Part shown: one piece after another, positions 20,008 through 31,257 of the stretch
Numbering within the stretch: the first letter of the stretch is position 1
Layout: each line of letters starts with the position of its first letter
NCBI GenBank assembly: GCA_026075535.2
Contig: AP026549.1
Location: 1,302,001 to 1,366,000 of the forward strand
Direction of reading: 5' to 3'
Length of the DNA: 64,000 bases
Source: Tricholoma matsutake
Lineage: Eukaryota > Basidiomycota > Agaricomycetes > Agaricales > Tricholomataceae
The notes under the pieces: generated by a model
Told to the model about the DNA's origin: nothing
Database searches by the model: none
Seen by the model: only the letters and a program-made list of their open reading frames with translations
Translations under genes and position numbers: made by a program

Positions 20008-20817
20008 TCAGAGGGCCTCAAGCTCAGAGGGAGAGAGGGTGTACATGTGACCTGGAGGTGGGGGAGCATTATCCTCTGTCTCTATCTTGAGGTTGTAAGG
20101 ATGGTGTGGAGGAAGGGTGTTGGCTTTTTGTTTATTGAAAACATCTGCAAACTTGTGATATTCTTCCGGAACATCAGAAAGGTCCAGGGGATTTCTGGAC
20201 ACTGCCGAGGATTTAGCCGCCAGTCCTTCTGGGGAGAATGTCATCTGAAAGGCAACAGTGCCAGGAAGTTTGCTTGCATGCATGTAAGTGGTGGCATTTA
20301 TGAAAGAGATCTCAGGAGGTACAAGTTTCGAGGGTTTAGTGATTATGGGGTTTTTGCGGGTTTCTGCTGGAAGGTTCAGAGTTGAAGGTGACTCACACAA
20401 GATAGGAGAGTTGGAGGATGTCGAGGGGGCAGGACCTCTTTGAACTGCAGAACGGAAATTTATTTGGCCTGAAGACCAGTCAATCAACAGATTGTATTGC
20501 TTCAGCCAGTTATGACCAAGTACTGCAGAACAGGAAGAGTCCAGTGAGGTTACATAAAATGTCAGATTGAACACTTCACCAGATGGAAAAGTGACCAGGA
20601 GTTCCACGACTTGAGTTATGGTGGAGTTACAAGTTCCATCAAATAGTCGGAGTCCGATCAGAGGAATGGTTTTGGTACTAAGTTGGTTGTCCTGTACAAA
20701 TGATGAATTGAGGAAACAATGTGAGGAACCAGAGTCAATAAGAGTTTGGATTTTTAGGAATTGTTTGGAAAGGGATAACAGGATGGTAAGGGATTCAGGA
20801 TCAGAAAGAGCGGACAC
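20008..20817 (-). pseudogene. gypsy-2 aspartic protease and linker to RT
   Basis: TLIDSGSSHCFLN is the catalytic DSG of a retroviral-type aspartic protease; SSCSAVLGHNWLKQYN and IDWSS are the downstream flap and Y/F-IDW motifs. The linker ends with PYNLKIETEDNAPPPPGHMY, which begins the RT region in this lineage. The protease would process gag-pol. Confidence 0.85.
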
Positions 20818-20897
20818 GTTGAGGCATACATAAGCAGCCAGTTGGGAAAGGTCAATGCAACCCCTAGCCCCAATGGCATGTTCCCAAGGGTTGCAGA

Positions 20898-22086
20898 CTA
20901 TTTTTTTGGGTCCGCAGAGTCTGGCTTGGACTCAGTGACTGCTGCAGCACAGGCTTTGGCCACTTTGGACTTCAGACAATTCCCGGCTCCATGTCCTTTC
21001 TTGCCGCAGTAGAGACAAAGTCCTTCCTTCATGTGGCATTCACGCTCATCTCCAGTTAGTTTACCGTCTTTCCCCAACTTGTCAAAAATAGAGTTTTTTG
21101 GCTTGTCCTTCTGGAAGTTGTTCTTTGACCCAGAGGAGCTGCTGGACGAGGATTGGTTTGTGCAGTTGGTGCTGGATGAGGGCTGGGGTTTGGACTGAGT
21201 GTTGGGATTGGAGCTAGAAGAACCTTTAGATTCCTTCTTTCCGGTGTGTGCAGAATTTCCAGGGGTCTTTGTTTCTAAGCGGGTTTCTTCTTCCTGCATC
21301 CAATAGATGTTGTCAGCATCCTGGGCTTTAAGACATAGGGATGCTAGAGTTTTGGGTCGTCCCCCCCGTAAGACTTCTATGCAGAGACAGAGCGGAAGAC
21401 TGTGGAAATACTGGTTGTGAAGAGCAGCCTCATTCCAGTTGACCCGGGAAGCCAGTTCCCAGAAGTCCACATTATACTTCACTATTCTTCCACCTTTCTT
21501 CATTGTGAGTTCTGAAAGAGCCTTTTCCACATCCCTGACAGGGTCATGAGGACCAAAATTGCTTTCCAACTCACTAAGGAATACCTCATAGTTCCATATC
21601 CAATGGGCAGAATTTGTTGGGTCGTTGAGTCCAGGTTCAAACCAGCTAAGAGCTGACCCTTTGAGGTAGGAAAGGATGAATAGAATTTTCTTTTTGTCAG
21701 AGGCAAATACCTGAGGACAATCGTGGAAAGTCCCAAAGTTTCCGGGGATTAGTCCCATCAAAAGTATCAGGATCACAAACTTTGATCTTCTCGGTCTTGG
21801 GTGCTTGGTTCTGCCAGAGGGTTTGGAGATTATCCAAGAGCTCAAAGAGAGCATTGAGGAACCTATCTCCTGGATCAGGATTTCTGCCATCGGGAGGTAG
21901 AGGGTCATCAGGGTCATCAGGATCAGGGTCATCCCCGGGGCCGTCAGGACTGCTAGGGTTGTCAGGTCCACTGGGAAGTCTGTACTCTTTACCTGGACCT
22001 TCCTCATCGAAGGGGTTAGGTTGCCCAACATTCTCTACATACTCAAGTAGAGTCATATTCTGAGGGGTCTCCAGAGGTTGAGACAT
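20898..22086 (-). pseudogene. gypsy-2 gag with zinc knuckle
   Basis: Starts MSQPLETPQNMTLLEYVENV at 22086. An acidic Pro/Asp-rich stretch leads to FDGTNPRKL. A frameshift near 21735 passes to the capsid-like part (ASDKKKILFILSYLKGSALS, WFEPGL, FGPHDPVRD) and the zinc knuckle CLYCGKKGHGAGNC (CX2CX4HX4C, about 20990). Gag packages element RNA in virus-like particles. The single frameshift is the main defect. Confidence 0.85.
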
Positions 22087-22330
22087 GACATTAGTACTGA
22101 TGGAGGGTGCTCCTGAACCGATTTGCCTGAAGATGTTGGATGGTCTGGTGGATGCACCAAAAGTCGAAGTGTGTCTAGGGGAAGGAAGTATGGATCACCA
22201 TATTGCTGATAATCCTGGTACCGTGCCGGCATGGCAGGAGTTTCTTGTAGTTCATTGGGTTTGTGACTCAGTAGGAGTCATAAGGAAAGATGGGATGGTT
22301 TTGATGAGAGAAGTGAGAGTTTGTAAATAC

Positions 22331-22913
22331 TGTTAAGTACTGAACTTGAAAGAAAAGTCATTGGAATTCCAGTCGTACCCAGATGGTAGAAGTTGGAGAG
22401 GATGGATCGAGTAAGACATGGAATCCTACAGAAATCTGGGGCAGGGTTTACTTGATGTGTCATACCAAGTGGGGGAGCAGAAAGGACTTGGCTTCAACTT
22501 ATAAGAAGTTGCACCCTTCTCCTCGTCAAGTGTCCTAATTTCAAGGTGAGGGTAAGAAAGATGACCAGAGGTCCGGAGAGTTTCTGGAGAGGATGAGCAA
22601 GAGTTCAAGAATGACTTAAGAATGTAATTGGAGTTTAAAGAGGATTGGATTAAGTGGGAGACTTGGTTGATTTACAAACTGGCGATACAAAATGGAAGTA
22701 GCTAGCTTAAATACTAAGGACGGAGTTTCTGAGGCTGTGGCCAATATGAAAACTGGCTTCTGAGGCAATTCCTGAAACCATTTCACCTAATTGGAAATGA
22801 GGGAATTTTGCCTCTAGGAAATGCTGCTGATAGGAGGTGGGCTGTGATGTAAGGTGGCCAGGAAGGGGGGCAGAAAATGATCAGAAGTCCGGTCAGAAGA
22901 ATTGGTCTTGACA
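22331..22913 (-). repeat. 5' LTR of gypsy-2
   Basis: 583 bp; see the 3' LTR at 16369-16950. Element transcription would start in this copy and run leftward. Confidence 0.9.
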
Positions 22914-24225
22914 TTCACCACATCAATCGGCCTGGTGTTTGAGGTGCTGATCCTGCTTCATTTGTTGGCTGACAGTCTTGCTGAGGTAAACTTTGACCAC
23001 CTACCACTTGGATTCCATCCATCCCTCTTGGCCGTGTTGGATGATGGTGTTGCCCCCAAACTTACAAGCAGTCTAGTGCCCTCATATACCCTGGATTGGT
23101 GGAGACATCATAGCAAACCGGCAGCGGAGAGCATTATGGGCATTGACACCCTGGATTAGTGCCTTGATCACCATAAGCAGTACTTCACTGAGTCAGACTC
23201 ACCCGCTCCCACTTCCCAAGCCATTGCCACTCCCACTGCCCATTGCCAATCCTGCATCAACCTCCAGGGTCTCATGAATGATATGCATGAAATGTGCAGT
23301 ATGCTTCAGTTTATAGATGGCTGCAAAAAATCAGCAGATGCTGCATTGAACACCAACATCAGGAAAGCAGCAATGTTACACCAAGTTCATGAGCTTGCCT
23401 GCTGAAGGAGCTCCAGGCTGAACCACAGGCTTTGGCAATGGGATCAAAAACCCTTCAACATGATGGGCAACCTTCAAGGCAAACAGCAGTAAGAAGAAAA
23501 TCAGAACTGGTGGCAGCAAATGCACAGGCAGAACTTGAGCACCTGAAGTCCCTTCCCCCCGGCTCCTACAAGTGGATGTGGGGTGTCGACATCACAGAAA
23601 ATGATGTTTTGGGTGCTAATGAGAAGACCAAGAGCAAGGGCAAACAACAGCATTCCGGGTATCAGTTGTGTCTGCCTGATGGTGCAAAGGGAAGAAAGGT
23701 GTGGTCGAGCACACCAACGGTCTCAACAGTTGCATCCAATGCCTATGGTCAACCCCCCACAGTATCAGGCAATGGAGCAGATGATTCATCACCTCCCAGC
23801 CCCGCTGCTTCTCCTGCTCCCATCTCCAATGTTTTGCCTGATGCAGAAGCCGGCCAGCTCACTGCCATGGTTTGGCAAGGCAAAGATGATGCATCAAGTG
23901 CAGATCACCCCACTGCCTTTCAGGCAGCCATGGCATGGCAAGGCAAAGATGATGTGTCACATGATGCTGATCAGCCCACCACCTTTCAGGCAGCCATAGC
24001 ATGGCAGTAGTCTTTGAAGGTCTGGTTGGGTTGTGGTTGCAGCCCCTTTACCGGTTGTCTCACTTACAAAATCCCACCAACTGCAACCGCAACCACAGCC
24101 AACCGGTTGGTGACTGGTTGTTGTCAGCTTGCAACTGGTTCCAACCAGTCGCAACCATACGTATGTACAGTAATTTGTAAATAATAATATGTATTAATGA
24201 AACTAATAATAAAATAACAAGAACC

Positions 24226-24663
24226 TTCCCCCTGCTCACGTTGGGAGTGAGAGAGGGGGGGAGGTAGCTGTAGTCACGTAGAAAAGATCAAGAACCCCCC
24301 TGCTCGCGTTTGGAGCAGGAGAGGGGGGTGGGGGGCCACCCTCATCATTATTGGGGTTGGTGGTGGGTGTTAATCACATGGCAGCAGTGCCACATTGTCA
24401 TCATCATCGTTGTTGGGGTTGGCGATGTTGCGACGGTGCCACATCATTGTCATCGGGTTGGTGTGGCAGCCTGTCATACCCCCATTGTTGTTCCTCTTGG
24501 TCAGCACCCCCATCTCCCCCTGTGAGCAGTGGCTTGCAGGCTGGGTGGTGGTGCTGGAAACATAATAGAGACCCCTCCATCTTGCGTTTGGAGCAAGGGA
24601 GGAGGGTGTCGCCATAGAAAAAGACCATACCCCTCCATCTCATGTTTGGAGTGAGAGAGGGCA
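24226..24663. repeat. Four C-rich/G-rich hairpins (element F)
   Basis: Inverted repeats near 24244, 24312, 24588 and 24645, for example ACCCCCCTGCTCGCG...GGAGCAGGAGAGGGGGGT. Stems are longer and less perfect than in B-D. Confidence 0.65.
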
Positions 24664-24885
24664 TGTCGCATCTAGGTGGGGTGGGTTAGCTGTGATGTGG
24701 CATGGAGGTGGGTGCAGCTGGGGGCTTACCTGGCAGGTATCCCCCTGCTGGGGTCTCCTGGTGTCCCTCCCCATCCTCCTGACTGATCAGCACTCCTCAC
24801 ATCCCATTTCAATGGGGAGGAGGAGGTAGAGTGGGTGGGTGTGGTTTGTATGCGTCGGCGCACATTGTTACCAAAGAATTTCAAC

Positions 24886-24979
24886 CTAAAAACATAGAAA
24901 TAAAGTTAGTAAACATAAAGATATACAAAAGAAAACTTACCATGGGCCCAAACGACGATAACGTCATTTGGGCCCATGG
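24886..24979 (-). other. Palindrome-plus-intron module (element F)
   Basis: The palindrome CCATGGGCCCAAACGACG...CGTCATTTGGGCCCATGG spans 24940-24979. On the minus strand it is followed at once by ATG|GTAAGT, a TACTAAC branch site and TTTTTAG, a 55-nt intron (24886-24940). This is the best-preserved splice-signal set in the window. Confidence 0.6.
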
Positions 24980-25879
24980 TGTTTGTGGCCATTGTTGTCA
25001 TTGTCATGAGAAGTGAACGATGGCACATACAAACAAACATGTTGCATTGCTGTTTACTTGCACCACACATATTCAAACATATACAAATGGCCCAAACATA
25101 TATAAACCCTTGCCCATCCAACCTGTCATTCCTTGGGCATGCCCCAAATTTGTTATGGAGTAAGTAAATTACATAGAAAATAAAATAAAAATTGTACTAT
25201 CTAAGATTGAGTAGTGAGGTAAGGCCACCCAGTTGTGACTGGTGGTGACCGGTTCCAATTGGTTGGACTTGCAAGCCTGAGCCTACCAACTGCAACTGCA
25301 ACTGTTGACAATGAGGCCCAACTGCAACTGGAAAGACCGGTTGCTTGTGGTTGGGTCCAGTTGAGTTCCAGTCTTTTTTCAATTGCAGCAACTGGACCCT
25401 CAAAGACTACATGGCAGGGGGACAATGATCAGTCATCGTCTTCCCTACAAGTTCCCTGACTGGCTTTGATGCTGCTCCCTTTTATCTTTCCGATTCTACC
25501 TCCTCATCTCCAGCCGCCAATCCAACTTTGACAGATGCAGCTACTTTCCCCACTGCATCTGATGCTGCAGATGCTTTTCTGTCATCCTCAGAGACTGGAT
25601 CTAATGGTGAATCCAATGCCAAGGCCAATTCTGATGTAGAAGATTCCATTACCACATCACAGATAGAGAACCCCACTCCTTCTTGTATCACTTTGCCGAC
25701 CTACCCTCCTGCGGACTTCACTCTGCTGATCTACACTCCTGCAGACTTCAGTTATGTTGATGAGACTTGGTTGTCTAGCCCTGATGAGATGATGGACACT
25801 GACATTGAATGATGCATCATGTATATATAGTGTTGTGGGTAGTAGTACATTGTACATAGTAATATCATTGTTTTTGTGG

Positions 25880-26560
25880 TCCTGTCAAGCCCTGATGTCA
25901 GTGCCGCTTCCTGGTCCCAGTCCCAGTCCCAGTCCCAGCCCCCACCCCCACCCTCGTCCTCTTCCCCTGCAATTGCATTTTAAACATTACTAATGTCTGT
26001 ACTATGTTCTTAATGCACATCTATCTGTATGGTACAGCAAGTAAAGTAGTAATGTAGTCATTGGTTAATTAATAGAGTATGTACAAATATATAGTGAGTT
26101 CGACGGTGTCCATCAAGACAGATAATACAATGTATACTGTCAATAGTATTCATAGGTTAATATTCCCCATTCCCATGTCTGTGCCCAATGGCGATGCCAT
26201 GGCCATCCCCATGGCTGTCCCCATGTCCATGGCCATGTCTGTGCCCATTGCATTTCAAACATTACTAATGTCTGTATTACATTCCTAATGCATGTCTATT
26301 GTAAGGTATAATAATCAGTGTACAATGTAGTCATTGGTTAATATAGTATAGTGACTTATATATAGTGAGTTTGACAGCATCCATCAAACCCGTATCATTT
26401 GATACAATGTATGTGTTCGATAGGTCGTATCATTCGATACAATGTAGCTTACCTATGTGTATGTTCTATATATAGCATGTACTATTAATAGCATTATTTA
26501 CTCAGACTGAGCACAGCTTGCCTGTATCCCAACATGTAACCCAGGAGGCATCTGTGCAGG
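25880..26560. repeat. Tandem duplication (about 274 bp) with simple-sequence cores
   Basis: CATTTYAAACATTACTAATGTCTGTA occurs at 25976 and 26250, and GTCATTGGTTAAT at about 26058 and 26330. Between them lie runs of CCCAGT, CCCCAC and CCATGG-type simple repeats. Repeated GATACAATGTA strings follow to 26460. No gene was seen. Confidence 0.6.
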
Positions 26561-26766
26561 AGTGTCAAGAGTAGCCATGGGTGAATTTACTTGGGAATTG
26601 CTTGGAAACTACAGGTCAACTACAAGTTGAGAGCTGGTGCAATACCACCATGTAATCTACCAATGTCATGGCCATTGTTATGTAATGGCATGTATTCCAA
26701 CAGTGGGTGATGAAAATACAAGAAGTAGAAGATGTAGTGATGTGTGATAAGGATGCAGGGAGATAT
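26561..26766. other. Non-coding sequence left of the palindrome
   Basis: No supported gene or repeat; the last five bases GATAT are the left target duplication of the palindrome. Confidence 0.4.
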
Positions 26767-26818
26767 TGTTGGGATTTATTCCATAAGGCTATGTAGCCTT
26801 ATGGAATAAATCCCAACA
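26767..26818. repeat. 52-bp perfect palindrome with 5-bp flanking duplication
   Basis: Two 25-bp arms (starting TGTTGGGATTTATTCC) around a 2-nt centre, flanked by GATAT on both sides (26762-26766, 26819-26823). The TG...CA termini and 5-bp duplication look like an LTR-type integration whose body is missing. Confidence 0.8.
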
Positions 26819-26823
26819 GATAT

Positions 26824-27114
26824 ACATATACACTTTTTGGGCTGCAGTAGCAGCTGGAAGCAGATGATATGGGAGTTGGGACCAGAATAGTAGAAGTGGA
26901 AGTGGGAAAATCAATTCCACTTCCACTGAGTTCCATCTGCATGGCCCACCCCTGCCCAAGTTCCACTTGCACCAATCAACTTAGCAACATCCCGCTGCCC
27001 ATCCTGCCCCAGCAGCATATTCAGCACTGTGTGCACATAGTGGTGCCACAGACATTAAGTCAAGTAAACATAGTAGATTAATTTTTGTAATTACAACTGA
27101 CCAATTTTGGTACA
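26824..27114. other. Non-coding sequence between the palindrome and the copia LTR
   Basis: Contains GTGGAAGTGGG and its inverted partner CCACTTCCACT near 26895-26930, a weak hairpin. No gene was recognised. Confidence 0.35.
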
Positions 27115-27641
27115 TGTACAGGGAATTGAGATTCTGTAATATAGATGTTATTGGGATTATGGTGTGAAGGAGAAGTTCGAAGGGATTAAATGATGGGAGT
27201 TCAGGACAAGGTAGAACATCTCATATTCTCCTATACTATGATGTACATATGTTGTGATCTATAAATACATCATGTTCTATTTTTATGCATGATGTGCTAG
27301 TGTTGCACTTGTGATGTGCTAATGTATTGCACTAGGATTGACTATCACAACACTCCCCCTCAAGCCTAGCATGGTTGAGTCCATAGGAATGGTTAATAAA
27401 TAATTGAAATGTTAAATTTCTCGCCTTTCAGGTGCATTAAAACCTCTATGTGGTGGAAAACCCTGTGGGAAAAACCAACTCACATGCAAGGAAAGCTACT
27501 GAGTTTGCACGTTGACTGGATTCCCATCTCTGCCCAATGTTGAATATATTTTGGCCTTGGCAAGGCCTTTGTTAACATGTCTGCTGTTTGTTCCAGGTCT
27601 CAACAGTTTTGTATATCGAGTATTTTGTCAGTTACTAGTGT

Positions 27642-29059
27642 TCAGACCCAGTGATGGCAAATAGTGATATGTTTTGATTGCTGGTGAAATTGAGGATTAT
27701 GTGTCAATATTATGGATCCTTCATTATCACCTTTAATTTCTGTTGGTGAGTTCTGTGGGAATCCGAGTTCACTGTACAAATTTCTCAGCCATGTCGCCTC
27801 TTGTCCAGCCTCTGACAGCGCTACATATTCTGCTTCTGTAGAGGACAGTGCTATCACAGTTTGTTTCTTTGATTTCCATGTGATTGCTCCCCCTGCTGCT
27901 AGAAAAATGTAGCCAGTCGTGGATTTGAGGTCATCAGCATTTGCATATGCAGCATCTGCATATCCATGGAAGAGGTTTTTGGCTCCAGCTTCATCTTGGG
28001 ATTTTCTATATGTTATCCCCAGAGTTTTCATACCCACCAGGTATCTGAGTGTTCGCTTTATTGCACCATGGTGTTTTAAACCTGGGTTTGCAGTGTAGGC
28101 AGCTAATTTATTAACTGCATAGCTTATGTCCAGTCTTGTGGAATTTGCCAAAAATTGCAGACTCCCCAATAATCATGCATATGAATTGCTTTGATTCGGT
28201 TCATTATCATCCGGATTTGGTCCAAGCTTCATATTGGGGTCCATGGGTATACCGGTAGGATTTGCATCAGCTATTCCAAAGTCATTTATGTCCTGTCATA
28301 TATACGTGCATGGATCAGAAAGTAAGCATGCATAGCCATGGATTTTGAGTTTGCCATCAAGTTCATTATTCCACTCTCAGCCTGCCTGTTTTAAACCATA
28401 AAGTGTTTTGACTAACCTGCATACTCAACCCATTCTGTCTTCACATCCCTCAGGTTGTTGCATATAAATTGTCTCCTGCAAAGTGCCATTTAGATACGTG
28501 CCCTTTATGTCCATTTGTTGTAACTTGAGTCCCTTTTCAGGTACGAGTGCTAGTAATGCACATAATGTATCCATCCTGACAACCAGTGAGAATGTTTCCC
28601 TATAATCAAATCTGGGTGGTTGTGCATATCCTTTCGCCACTAATCTTGCTTGATACCTTACTATTTCCCCTTCTTTATTGCGCTTTTTGACAATGATCCA
28701 TTTATTTTTGATTGGTACTGTGTCATGAGGTTTCTGGACGAGTTCCCAAGTCCCCTTCTCCAATAATAAATCCAATTCAATCTTCATGGCCTTTTGTCAT
28801 CCAGGCCAATCTGGGGAGTTCTTTGCATCTTCGAGACTCGTAAGTTCATCTCCAGCAACTATTGCATAGACTTCTTCTATTGATAAGAAATTGTCATCAT
28901 CCTCATATGCAAATGGATTGTGAAGGTGTTTATAATCGATACGAATTCCACGTGTCTTCCATGGTTTGTCAATATCTATATCTTCCTGTGTTTCATTCCG
29001 TTTTTGCTTCTTGGGTGCAGGATTCTGAGTTGTATCATCAGAATCTGTTACACCCATTG
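27642..29059 (-). pseudogene. copia reverse transcriptase and RNase H
   Basis: RT part: KGTWELVQKP, NKWIIVKKRN, YQARLVAKGYAQ, the palm motif QQMDIKGTYLNGTL (the usual V of DVK is I) and LVKTLYGLKQAG. RNase H part: TRLDISYAVNKLA, HGYADAAYANADDLKSTTGY, KKQTVIALSSTEAEYVALSE and KGDNEGSI. At least three in-frame TGA codons sit at expected Trp or Arg positions (28425, 28797 and the one after KQAG). The YxDD box itself is in a decayed stretch. Confidence 0.85.
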
Positions 29060-29461
29060 TGTTAGGGCGACACCCACTATCTGCTAGCTAAGACCGTGCG
29101 GGTTCTCTCTACAAGAAGGGGGTGGGATCCGCACTCATGATGGGGGAATTGATGGTTTTGATGTGAGGGGTTATTAATAGGTGAGTTTGTTGAGATAGGC
29201 CTTTCACACCAAAAGCGTAGGTGGAATACCTAAGAGAACACAACTGGGGTCCCCTAGGCATATATTTAGGGTTTATATACTATGTTACATATATTGTACA
29301 TTGTTGTTACCGACACACTCGTACATGCACGTACATTTTGATGCGTGTGAAATAAAATTCTCACGCTATCAAAATGTAGCATCATTTGGCATCATGTAGC
29401 ATAATTCGACATAATAAAATAAAAATGAAAGTTTATTAGGTAATGGGGTGGTTTCCTAACA
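29060..29461 (-). repeat. 3' LTR of gypsy-3
   Basis: 402 bp, same length as 32748-33149; differences are mainly C/T and G/A. Confidence 0.9.
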
Positions 29462-29472
29462 TTACCCCCCCT

Positions 29473-31257
29473 TTATGCCTCGACTTCCAGGCGAGAAAAT
29501 ATTATGTTTGTCCCCTCAGTGAAATTTTGGTAAGGCCGGAATTTCATCCCCTCATACACCATTCTTGCAATGCGACACAGAGCATTCAGATTACATTTAA
29601 AGAATTGGGCGATCGCATTATGCGCTCGCTTACAATTCTCTTCGGGTTCCCACAAATTATTTTTGTCGGTATAGTTTTTCCACTTTATTAAGAACTCCAA
29701 TTTGTTCCATCGCACTTCTCTGGTTTCAAAAATAGATCATTCTCCACCAACCTCCTGCACTATCGCCTCATGATTCTCTTTATCCTCTGTGAATATCAGA
29801 ATGTCATCAATAAATATTATTACCATGCCTTTGTCTATTACGTCCTTGAAAATGTTGTTCATCATATTTTGAAAGGTCGGGGGACTATTAGTCATCCCAA
29901 AAAACATGACAAGCGGCTCAAAGGATCCTCGACGCATGGCAAATGCAGCCTTCCACTCATCTCCTTTCTTTATTTGTACATTGTTGTATCCCCATCGTAA
30001 ATCCAATTTTGTAAAGACCTTGGCTTTTCCCACCTTATCAATTATTTCTGAGATCAACAGCAGGGGGTACACGTTCTTCACTGTCCACTCATTCAGATAC
30101 CTATAATCGGTACACATCCTCTTTCTTTGGTCTTTTTTGGGCATGAAGAATATTGGTGACGTCTGCGGTGATTTCGAAGGTCATATGTATCCTTTGCGCA
30201 ATTGCTCCTTCAGGAATGCATCCACTTCTTGTTCCATTGGAGATAACGGATATACCTTTGACTTCTTTGGCACAAACCCAGGCTTCATCTCAATTGCATG
30301 ATTCCATGGCTTCTGCACCAGCATTTGCTCAGACTCCTTCTTTTGGAACACTGACAAATGTTCATGATACACTTTTGGCACCCATTCCTCCACTGGCTTC
30401 TCCACCTTCAGGATATTCTTGTCCAACGACTGTCCTCCACCAACTGCTCTAAAGGTTTGCTTTTGCTCTTCTTTCTCGATCATGATCAGAACTTCCCCAT
30501 TTGGCATTTCCTCATCCTCCACTTCCTCCATTGTAACAGATTACTTTCTCGGATGTTCTTTCTCTTTCTTGTTCCTTTTTTCCTTCTTCATCTTCCTCCC
30601 ATACACATTACATTCCTTAGGACAACGAGTCATTTGTACTTTCCCAGTTTTCCAATCAATTTCAGGATTATGCTTCCATAACCACAGACATCCTATTATT
30701 AGATTGGTTTTCCCAAGATTGCACACTTCGAATACGGCTCGCTCCTGATGCTCCTGATACTTTAGTACCATAGTCACCTCCTTGATAGTTCCTCCACGAT
30801 TGACTGTTCTGTCAATATTGTACACCATTATGGGTTGTGCCACCTTGCGTGTGTTAATACCATTTCCGGTAATTAAGGATCGATTAATAAATAATCCTGT
30901 AGCACCACTGTCAAGCAACGCTTCCACATCAATAGCTGCATGCTTGTCCACTGTCTTCAGTCCCACAGTCAAGGTGATTTCGGGTTCTATTCATGCAGAG
31001 TGAATAAAGAATTTAGGGGTTTTCGGAAATGACATGTGACAATTTTCTTTGTCACATGATTCACAACAGTTGTACTCCTCCTCGATTTCCTTTTCTGATT
31101 TACTCTGGGTTTCCTCAGATACTAATACATTGTAACGATTCTGGGTCACCAATGGGGAAACCTTCACTGGGACTCTTCCACAACATTCTCCTGCTTCCCC
31201 TCCTCCTGCTTCACTTCCTCGATTGTAGCTCGCCTGATCTTTCTCTTCTGCTTGCAA
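29473..31257 (-). pseudogene. gypsy-3 pol remnant: protease, partial RT and chromodomain end
   Basis: Protease: DVEALLDSGATGLFINRS, and NLIIGCLWLWKHNPEIDW with the IDW motif. [50 protein letters not shown] and FIDDILIF (FIDD in place of YxDD). Shortly after [13 protein letters not shown] the sequence jumps to KLEFLIKWKNYTDKNNLWEP, a chromodomain C-terminal half. The deletion removed the RT thumb, RNase H and integrase. Confidence 0.85.

Larger units (their letters stand above)
16369..22913 (-). mobile_element. gypsy-2: full-length Ty3/gypsy chromovirus (6.5 kb), integrase truncated
   Basis: LTRs of 582 and 583 bp (16369-16950, 22331-22913) with TG...CA ends and an exact 5-bp duplication TTCAC (16364-16368, 22914-22918). 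Read leftward: gag, protease, reverse transcriptase, RNase H and a truncated integrase. An accessory gene on the opposite strand lies beside the 3' LTR. The polypurine tract ACTAAGGGGGAAATAC precedes the 3' LTR. Stops and frameshifts make it non-autonomous. Confidence 0.9.
24008..25409. mobile_element. Element F: 1.4-kb hAT-like element with different ends but shared internal modules
   Basis: Exact 8-bp duplication CATGGCAG (24000-24007, 25410-25417). Ends TAGTCTTTGAAGGTCTGGTTG and (minus) TAGTCTTTGAGGGTCCAGTTG are inverted repeats. Subterminal GCAACTGG/CCAGTTGC repeats occur at both ends. The interior has C/G hairpins and one palindrome-intron module like those of B-D, but no tRNA-like unit was found. 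Excision restores the host ORF. Confidence 0.85.
22919..25812 (+). pseudogene. Unknown multi-domain ORF with WQGKDD repeats, split by element F
   Basis: Coding-like frames on the plus strand resume right after the gypsy-2 duplication. They include LTSSLVPSYTLDWWRHHSKP, a segment with CINLQGLMNDMHEMC, and a basic-to-acidic part (LPPGSYKWMWGVDITENDV). Three copies then follow of a 24-26-residue unit containing AMAWQGKDD and PTxFQA (23868-24007). Element F interrupts at IAWQ; across it the frame continues GDNDQSSSS. After one frameshift a Ser/Thr-rich acidic tail ends DEMMDTDIE at 25812. It is probably a transposon accessory gene; I recognise no enzyme. Confidence 0.45.

Noticed and set aside
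30153..30748. Plus-strand frames up to 109 codons across gypsy-3
   Set aside because: Antisense shadows of protease and RT coding sequence; no independent support, unlike the antisense ORFs of gypsy-2 and gypsy-4.
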